Source: Clostridiales bacterium (GTDB taxonomy: Bacteria; Bacillota; Clostridia; Peptostreptococcales; T1SED10-28). From it: a DNA stretch of 34,027 bases. This document shows, one piece after another, positions 28,765-34,027 of the stretch; positions within the stretch are counted from its first letter, which is position 1; every line of letters begins with the position of its first letter. The stretch spans positions 1 to 34,027 of the forward strand of contig SKRE01000154.1 in assembly GCA_007118655.1 (NCBI GenBank). Reading direction: 5' to 3'. The notes below the pieces were generated by a model that saw only the letters and a program-made list of their open reading frames with translations, was not told the DNA's origin and searched no databases. The position numbers and the translations under genes are program-made.

Positions 28765-29013
28765 TTATTCGGATAAATGCTTTTCAATAATACCCGGCAT
28801 TTTAAAAATCGAGGGTACCCGGCCTTCCACCGCAATTTCTCCGTTGATGATCAAGGCAGGGGTCTCTGTCACTCCATAGCTATGAAATTCCCGGGGATTA
28901 CAGATCATGGTTATTTCACTTTTAACTTCTAATCGTTTTAAGGCCTCATCCACGATGGGCCGAAGTTTTGAGAATCCTCATCCGATATCCTCCAATATAA
29001 TAATAGGCAGCAT
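28765..29013 (-). CDS. Candidate selenoprotein: 82-aa small thioredoxin-fold (thioredoxin_3 / redox-active-disulfide-like) protein with in-frame UGA (Sec12)
   Basis: ATG 29013-29011 with GGAGGG 5 nt upstream; codon 12 is TGA (28980-28978), then open to TAA. Product MLPIIILEDIG[U]GFSKLRPIVDEALKRLEVKSEITMICNPREFHSYGVTETPALIINGEIAVEGRVPSIFKMPGIIEKHLSE; cis-Pro loop ETPALIINGE; U at the first position of the expected CxxC. The tracked 62-aa ORF begins only after the TGA. Confidence 0.75.
28942..28961 (-). promoter_or_regulatory. Candidate bacterial SECIS hairpin downstream of the in-frame UGA
   Basis: RNA GGCC-CAU-(CGUGG)-AUG-A-GGCC: 4 GC pairs, C-G, A-U and U-A, one bulged A, loop CGUGG starting 24 nt after the UGA, G among the first two loop nt. 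Confidence 0.65.
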
Positions 29014-29082
29014 CAAATCCCTCCAATCTATTAATATATTACCCATTTTTTTGTTTTATTATGAACTTCTTTTGGATTTTCA

Positions 29083-29111
29083 TTGACAAAGTTTGATTTG
29101 CTCCATATAAT
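29083..29111 (+). promoter_or_regulatory. Consensus sigma-A promoter TTGACA-N17-TATAAT upstream of the split permease
   Basis: TTGACA 29083-29088, 17-nt spacer, TATAAT 29106-29111. Confidence 0.9.
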
Positions 29112-29125
29112 GATATCAGATTAAC

Positions 29126-29144
29126 ACCCCCTTGCCTAGGGGGT
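29126..29144. promoter_or_regulatory. Putative repressor operator: ACCCCCT-TGCCT-AGGGGGT
   Basis: Perfect 7-bp inverted repeat with 5-bp spacer, 14 bp downstream of the -10. Confidence 0.6.
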
Positions 29145-29163
29145 CAATGAAAGGAGTTTTTAC

Positions 29164-29643
29164 ATGTTTACGGTAATTCTCTACGTATTGGCCTCAATCT
29201 TATTATTGCTGTCTTTTGTTAAGGATCGAACGAAAACTAAAAAAGCCTTGATCAAAGCCTGGAAATCTTTTGAAAGCATTCTGCCCCAATTTATCGGCAT
29301 CCTGGTGATTATCGGTTTAATGCTGGCAGTGATCGATCCGGAGACCATCTCCCGACTGATCGGAGGAGAATCCGGATTTTTCGGGATGCTTCTTGCCGCC
29401 ATTGTCGGCGGCATAACCTTAATCCCCGGCTTTGTAGCCTTTCCCCTGGCTGCAACTTTACTGAATAACGGAGCGGGTTTTATGCAAATTGCTGTTTTTA
29501 TCTCCACCTTAATGATGGTGGGTATCGTAACCCTACCCTTGGAGATTCAGTATTTTGGGAAACGGGCAGCGATTCTTCGAAATACCCTGGCCTTTTCCTT
29601 TTCTTTTGTGGTAGCCTTAGTGATTGGAGTGGTGTTAGGATGA
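29164..29643 (+). CDS. Permease half-protein (COG0701/DUF318-like), subunit A
   Basis: 159 aa, about 5 TM; IVGGITLIPGFVAFPLAATLLNNGAGFMQIAVFISTLMMVGIVTLPLE; RBS aaaggag. Confidence 0.8.
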   Translation: MFTVILYVLASILLLLSFVKDRTKTKKALIKAWKSFESILPQFIGILVIIGLMLAVIDPETISRLIGGESGFFGMLLAAIVGGITLIPGFVAFPLAATLLNNGAGFMQIAVFISTLMMVGIVTLPLEIQYFGKRAAILRNTLAFSFSFVVALVIGVVLG

Positions 29644-30179
29644 AAAAAATACTCAATCGTTACAAGTTTGCACTTATTTTAATATTCCTCAATGTGATTC
29701 TTTTATTTCTCCTGCCGGAAATCGGCTTTTCTTCCTTAGGGCACACAAGGGATAATACAATGGAAATGCTGTACGTGGTCCCGCCGATTTTTATCATTCT
29801 CGGCCTGTTGGATGTTTGGGTGCCCCGGGAAACCATGATCAAGCTTATGGGAGAAAAATCCGGTCCCCTGGGCAAATTAATCGCCTTTTTAATGGGATCC
29901 CTGGCAGCAGGACCCTTGTATGTGGCTTTTCCCGTTGCCGGTCTTTTGCTTAAGAAAGGCAGTAAATTTTCCAATGTACTGATTTTCATCGGTGCCTGGT
30001 CCACAACCAAAATTCCGCTGTTATTATTTGAAGCAAGCGCTCTGGGTTGGACCTTTATGCTTACCCGGTTTACGGTTAATATCTTTGTGATCCTTCTGAT
30101 CGCAGGATTGACGGAAAAGTTGTTAAACACCGCGGATAAAACCCAGATATACGAAAAAGCTCACTCCTTAAGTAATTAG
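29640..30179 (+). CDS. Permease half-protein (COG0701/DUF318-like), subunit B
   Basis: 179 aa; LMGSLAAGPLYVAFPVAGLLLKKGSKFSNVLIFIGAWSTTKIPLLLFE; 4-nt ATGA overlap with subunit A. Confidence 0.8.
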   Translation: MKKILNRYKFALILIFLNVILLFLLPEIGFSSLGHTRDNTMEMLYVVPPIFIILGLLDVWVPRETMIKLMGEKSGPLGKLIAFLMGSLAAGPLYVAFPVAGLLLKKGSKFSNVLIFIGAWSTTKIPLLLFEASALGWTFMLTRFTVNIFVILLIAGLTEKLLNTADKTQIYEKAHSLSN

Positions 30180-30200
30180 GGAATGAGCTTTTATTTTATT
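30154..30200 (+). terminator. Terminator overlapping the end of permease subunit B
   Basis: AAAAGCTCAcTCC...GGGAaTGAGCTTTTATTTTATT. Confidence 0.8.
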
Positions 30201-30216
30201 GCCTGTATATTTTTTT

Positions 30217-30672
30217 CTACCAAACCTCGACAAAAGCCGCATTGCTGTAGATATCTTCCAATCTTGTTTTATGCTGCTGCTCCATTTTTACCAGTTCTTC
30301 AAAGGTTGCCTTTTGCTTTTCTTCTTCGCTGGCCTCTGCAAACTGGCGATACATATTCATCGCTTCTTCTTCTTTTTTCATGGCCAGAGCAATGGCGTCC
30401 TTAAAACTCATATCCGTGGACAAAGTCTTTTCCTCTACGGTCTCCGAAAGCTGAAAGTCTTTGTTTTCCTTAAACTTCATGGTTTTCATATCATTGTTCA
30501 AATAACCTTCAAGCAGTACTTTGTGTTTGGTTTCTTCCTCTGCAAGGTCCTCAAAAGTTTTTTTCAGATTCTTGTCTTGAATTTTCTCCGCCGCTGCTTT
30601 GTAAAACTCATGGGCTTCCACTTCGTTTTCCACAGCCATCTCTAAAATATCCTTATAAGTTTTCATCTTCAT
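30217..30672 (-). CDS. Rubrerythrin-like ferritin-family protein (no rubredoxin domain)
   Basis: Two EExxH-type half repeats: ENEVEAHEFYKAAAE...EEETKH and KKEEEAMNMYRQFAE...KMEQQHKTRLE; C-terminal NAAFVEVW. Confidence 0.88.
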   Translation of the reverse strand: MKMKTYKDILEMAVENEVEAHEFYKAAAEKIQDKNLKKTFEDLAEEETKHKVLLEGYLNNDMKTMKFKENKDFQLSETVEEKTLSTDMSFKDAIALAMKKEEEAMNMYRQFAEASEEEKQKATFEELVKMEQQHKTRLEDIYSNAAFVEVW

Positions 30673-30700
30673 ACACCTCCATTTTAATAGCTACAATATC

Positions 30701-30730
30701 ATCATAGCCTACTTTTACTGAAAAAGTCAA
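30701..30730 (-). promoter_or_regulatory. Putative sigma-A promoter of the rubrerythrin-like gene (TTGACT-N18-TATGAT)
   Basis: Minus strand TTGACT (30730-30725), 18-nt spacer, TATGAT (30706-30701). Confidence 0.65.
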
Positions 30731-30840
30731 TCGAAAATTGATATTAATTTAACAACTATTCCATGGGACTCCAAGTGCATCGTCTTTACTCTGTCCTTAA
30801 ATCATTTGCCTGATTTTTATACCCCTATTTCCAAGATCAA

Positions 30841-30912
30841 AACCGGTAATTCAACATCCCGGGGCCCTTACATACTAAGTCGGACAAGTTAAGAGGACAA
30901 GGATTACCGGTT
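30841..30912. repeat. Inverted repeat AACCGGTAAT...ATTACCGGTT with 52-nt interior, downstream of pepF
   Basis: 30841-30850 and 30903-30912 are exact reverse complements. Confidence 0.85.
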
Positions 30913-30930
30913 ATTTTCCTTAAAACAATA

Positions 30931-32715
30931 TTATACTTCTTTACTGAGTCTTATAAACTCTTCGATATCTTTTTCAATAAGGGCTAAGGAGCTTTTCCAG
31001 AATTCCGGATTCTGAACATCAATGCCTACCATTTTTGCCACGTCCTTTATTTCATTTTTTCCCGTAGCCTTCAGCAGTTTTGTATATTCCGGTACAAAGG
31101 CCTCTCCCCGTTTTAAATACTCCGCATATACCCCTTTGGCAAACAACAGTCCGAAAGCATAGGGGAAGTTGTAAAAACTGAGTCCTGCGGAATAGTAATG
31201 GGGCTTGTTGACCCACATGTAGGGATGCAGGGCATTATGGTCCAAACCTTCGCCGTAGGCCTGTTTTTGTGCCCAAAGCATGGTATCTTTCAGCTCCTGA
31301 ACCGACAGGGCATGATCTTCCCGAATTTCAAATACTTTACTTTCAAAAAGGAAGCGTGCCATAATGTCCACAATAACCTGGCCGGCTCCTTGCAGATTCG
31401 CTTCCAATATTGTGAAGGCCTCTTTTTTATCGGCTTCCTTTAAGGCGGCCTTTACAACAATGGTCTCGCAAAATATCGAAGCGGTTTCTGCAATAGGCAT
31501 GGTATATCCGCTGTTAAGAAGATGCTCCTCTTTTAAACACTCGCCATGAAAGGCATGACCCAGTTCATGGGCAAGGGTGGTCATATTGCTGAAGCTTCCG
31601 TCGAAATTTGCGAGGATCCGGCTTTCTCCTATGGGGTGGATGTTTGCACAAAAAGCGCCTCCCCGTTTTCCCTCTCGAGGTTCAGCATCAATCCACTCTC
31701 TATCAAAGGCTTTTTTTGTAAACTTCTCCAATTCCGGACTGAAGGTTTTAAAATTCTTCAAAACAAAATCCCGGGCCTCTTCATAGGTAAAACTCATATC
31801 CGCCTCGCCGATAGGAGCAAACATATCGTATAAGGGAAGACCGTTTTTATGACCGAGAAGCTCTCCTTTTCGTTTGTAGTACTCCCGGAATTTCGGCAAA
31901 CTTTCCTTCATGGCCGTAAGCATGGCGTCCAAGGTTTTTTGATCAATTCGGGATTTTAATACGGTCTCTTCCAGGGGACTCTTGTAACCCCGCATTTTTG
32001 TCGTCGTAAGAACTTCCCCCTTAATACCGTTTAGGGCTGCGGCGGAAGACTCCTCAATTTTTGTATATGCCTTTAGCTCTGCCTCATATCCTTTTTTACG
32101 CACCTCCGGGTCCTTATGAAAGGCCAGGTTTCTTGCGGCGGGTAAGGGTAATTTTTGCTCCTTGCCATCCAGTTCAATCTCCACCATTAAGGTGGAAGAG
32201 ATTACATTTTGAAGATTAGACCAGGCCTTTGATCCGGTCTCCTGCATCTTTGCAATGGTCACTTCCTCTTCTTCGCTAAGCAGGTACCGGGTCTTTTGGT
32301 ATTTTTCCATCAAGTAAAACTCGTATTCCCGGAGTTTTTCCGAGGAATCAATCAAGCTTTTTAAGTCCTTCCGCTCCTTTAACCATTTATCAAATAGCAC
32401 CGAGGCTTTGGTAAGGTCGGTAATTGCTTTATTGATTTTTTCCATGTACTTTGTGGCTTCCTCATCCCGGGCATTTGTGGCGGCCCTTAGATTGGCAAAG
32501 GTCATCAGCTTGCGCATAAGAGAACCCACGTCTTCCTGGTCCTCAATGACTTTTATAAGCTTTTCTACAGGGCGATCCGGGTCCTTTAGATTTTCATTCG
32601 CCCATTCAGTCATTTCCTGAATCTTGCTTTTCAATAGTTGAAAATCTTTTTGAAATTCTTCGGAATCAAAGGATAGGTACAAAGCATCCAGGTTCCATGT
32701 TTTTTTCATAATCAA
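30931..32715 (-). CDS. pepF: Oligoendopeptidase F (M3B family)
   Basis: TTLAHELGHAFHGE zinc motif; 594 aa with conserved C-terminal FYNFPYAFGLLFAKG. Confidence 0.96.
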   Translation of the reverse strand: MIMKKTWNLDALYLSFDSEEFQKDFQLLKSKIQEMTEWANENLKDPDRPVEKLIKVIEDQEDVGSLMRKLMTFANLRAATNARDEEATKYMEKINKAITDLTKASVLFDKWLKERKDLKSLIDSSEKLREYEFYLMEKYQKTRYLLSEEEEVTIAKMQETGSKAWSNLQNVISSTLMVEIELDGKEQKLPLPAARNLAFHKDPEVRKKGYEAELKAYTKIEESSAAALNGIKGEVLTTTKMRGYKSPLEETVLKSRIDQKTLDAMLTAMKESLPKFREYYKRKGELLGHKNGLPLYDMFAPIGEADMSFTYEEARDFVLKNFKTFSPELEKFTKKAFDREWIDAEPREGKRGGAFCANIHPIGESRILANFDGSFSNMTTLAHELGHAFHGECLKEEHLLNSGYTMPIAETASIFCETIVVKAALKEADKKEAFTILEANLQGAGQVIVDIMARFLFESKVFEIREDHALSVQELKDTMLWAQKQAYGEGLDHNALHPYMWVNKPHYYSAGLSFYNFPYAFGLLFAKGVYAEYLKRGEAFVPEYTKLLKATGKNEIKDVAKMVGIDVQNPEFWKSSLALIEKDIEEFIRLSKEV

Positions 32716-32952
32716 CCTCCTAATTTTGTGTTATTTCTATGATATCTTTCTATTGGAAACATTTCAACAATTATTTCGGTATTCAAATTAGTTTTTTTAT
32801 TCGTATAATTATTTTTTTAGTTATGCCTCTTTTTCAAATCGTCTTAATCCCCCCTCTACTAATAAATCAAAGCTTTTATACACTTTGCATTCCGAATACT
32901 ATATAATGAATACAGATTACATATGAAATATTACAATATAAGGAGTGATATT

Positions 32953-34027
32953 TTGGAATCCGAGAAGAAAACCCCCCACTTATCATTAAAAATACAAATT
33001 CTTTACGGCCTCGGGGTAAGTTATGCCATTGTGGACCAAATCTTTGCCCAGTGGGTACTGTATTTTTACCTGCCGCCTTCCACTTCGAGTTTGACCCCCT
33101 TATTGCCGCCGATATTAATTTCCTTTGCACTGCTGATCGCCCGTTTTGTGGATGTGATTTTCGAGCCTATTGTGGGCTATTTGTCCGATCGTTTTGATTC
33201 CCGTTGGGGTCGAAGAATTCCCTTCATTTTCGCGGGAATTTTACCCCTTTCCCTAAGTACCGTTGCCTACTTTTATCCCGTTACCGGGGAAGGAAATCTT
33301 TCAACATTTCTCTACTTATCCGTAGTAGGGTCTCTATTTTTCATCTTTTATACCATTGTGGGAGGACCCTATAACGCATTGATTCCCGAGATCTCCCAAA
33401 GCAGAAGCGACCGTTTGAATCTATCCACCTGGCAGTCGGTTTTTCGTCTTCTTTATACTGCCATTGCCATGATTTTACCGGGAGTGCTGATCGAAGTCCT
33501 TGGGGGCGGCGATGATTTACAAGGGATACGCTATATGGTAATTTTACTTTCCCTGCTGGCCTTAATCGGTGTTTGGATTACCTCTTTTACCATAGACGAG
33601 CGAAAATATTCCGGCGGCAAGATTTCAACAGAGCCCTTCTTCGCCTCCATTAAATTAGTGCTGAAAAGCCGTCCCTTTGTCATGTATTTGTTCGGCTTTT
33701 TATTTTTCTTTTTAGGTTTTAATACGCTGCGGGCCTCGTTAAACTATTACGTTGAGGATATCATGGGCTACAGCACCGCCTATATTACCTTGGCCTCGGC
33801 CATGCTTTTCGGAGTTTCGGCTCTATGCTTTTATCCGATCAATAAATTGTGTAAAAAAATCGGCTATAAAACCCCTATGTTAATCTCTTTAGTCCTGCTG
33901 ATTGTCTTATCCCTAGCCTTGTTTGGAGTAGGACGGATTTTCCCCGAATTTTTCGGATTTATCATTTTTGCCTTGATCGGCATTCCCGTGGCGGGAGCCG
34001 CATTTATCTTTCCCCCGGCCATGCTCA
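32953..34027 (+). CDS. MFS / GPH-family (sugar:cation symporter-like) transporter, truncated by window end
   Basis: TTG start with aaggagtg RBS; LYGLGVSYAIVDQIF...ARFVDVIFEPIVGYLSDRFDSRWGRRIPFIFAG; open to the window end, so missing from the ORF track. Confidence 0.88.
   Translation, partial: MESEKKTPHLSLKIQILYGLGVSYAIVDQIFAQWVLYFYLPPSTSSLTPLLPPILISFALLIARFVDVIFEPIVGYLSDRFDSRWGRRIPFIFAGILPLSLSTVAYFYPVTGEGNLSTFLYLSVVGSLFFIFYTIVGGPYNALIPEISQSRSDRLNLSTWQSVFRLLYTAIAMILPGVLIEVLGGGDDLQGIRYMVILLSLLALIGVWITSFTIDERKYSGGKISTEPFFASIKLVLKSRPFVMYLFGFLFFFLGFNTLRASLNYYVEDIMGYSTAYITLASAMLFGVSALCFYPINKLCKKIGYKTPMLISLVLLIVLSLALFGVGRIFPEFFGFIIFALIGIPVAGAAFIFPPAML

Noticed and set aside
28765-28953. 62-aa ORF as tracked (MDEALKRLEV...)
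   Set aside because: Starts at an internal GTG with no RBS and lacks the first beta strand and active site; the upstream ATG plus in-frame UGA reading is better supported.
28765-29013. Simple pseudogene interpretation (nonsense mutation) of the Trx-like gene
   Set aside because: Not excluded, but less likely: single TGA at the catalytic position, intact RBS and frame on both sides, and a SECIS-like hairpin. Kept as the main alternative.
29660-30130. 156-aa minus-strand ORF antisense to permease subunit B
   Set aside because: Low-complexity basic shadow ORF; the plus strand has proper TM pattern, RBS coupling and terminator.
32876-33130. 84-aa minus-strand ORF
   Set aside because: Antisense to the start of the GPH/MFS transporter, whose plus-strand frame (TTG 32953) has clear family motifs.

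Overview
The window looks like a chromosomal segment of a low-GC Firmicute (Clostridia-like gene order). Most of it is a long minus-strand housekeeping block: def, priA, coaBC, rpoZ, gmk, remA, yicC, dapF, then (after the divergent rqc2/NFACT gene) pyrR, rluD, lspA, mtnN, divIVA, ylmH, yggT, sepF, yggS, a HlyD-like protein and a small membrane protein. A more mixed region follows: an AlkP-superfamily phosphodiesterase, hemZ-like radical SAM, nitrilase-Nudix fusion, PduO-type adenosyltransferase, MocR/GntR-aminotransferase regulator, Gfo/Idh dehydrogenase, CaCA antiporter, SGNH hydrolase, ABC permease and ATPase, RtcB, a split permease, a rubrerythrin-like protein, PepF and a GPH-type MFS transporter cut by the window end. 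The standout is at 28765-29013 (minus). The ORF track calls only a truncated 62-aa fragment there. With a good RBS and ATG at 29013, the frame reads through one in-frame TGA (28980-28978) to give an 82-aa small thioredoxin-fold protein (MLPIIILEDIG-U-GFSKLRPIVDEALKRL...GVTETPALIINGE...). The TGA falls at the first position of the usual CxxC (giving UxxS). About 23 nt downstream is a GC-rich hairpin with a G in its small apical loop, matching the general bacterial SECIS pattern. This is a probable unannotated selenoprotein. It is divergent from a two-gene split COG0701-like permease with a consensus promoter and a G/C-tract palindrome (a probable repressor site), and immediately upstream of rtcB. 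No rRNA, tRNA, CRISPR or IS element was recognised.
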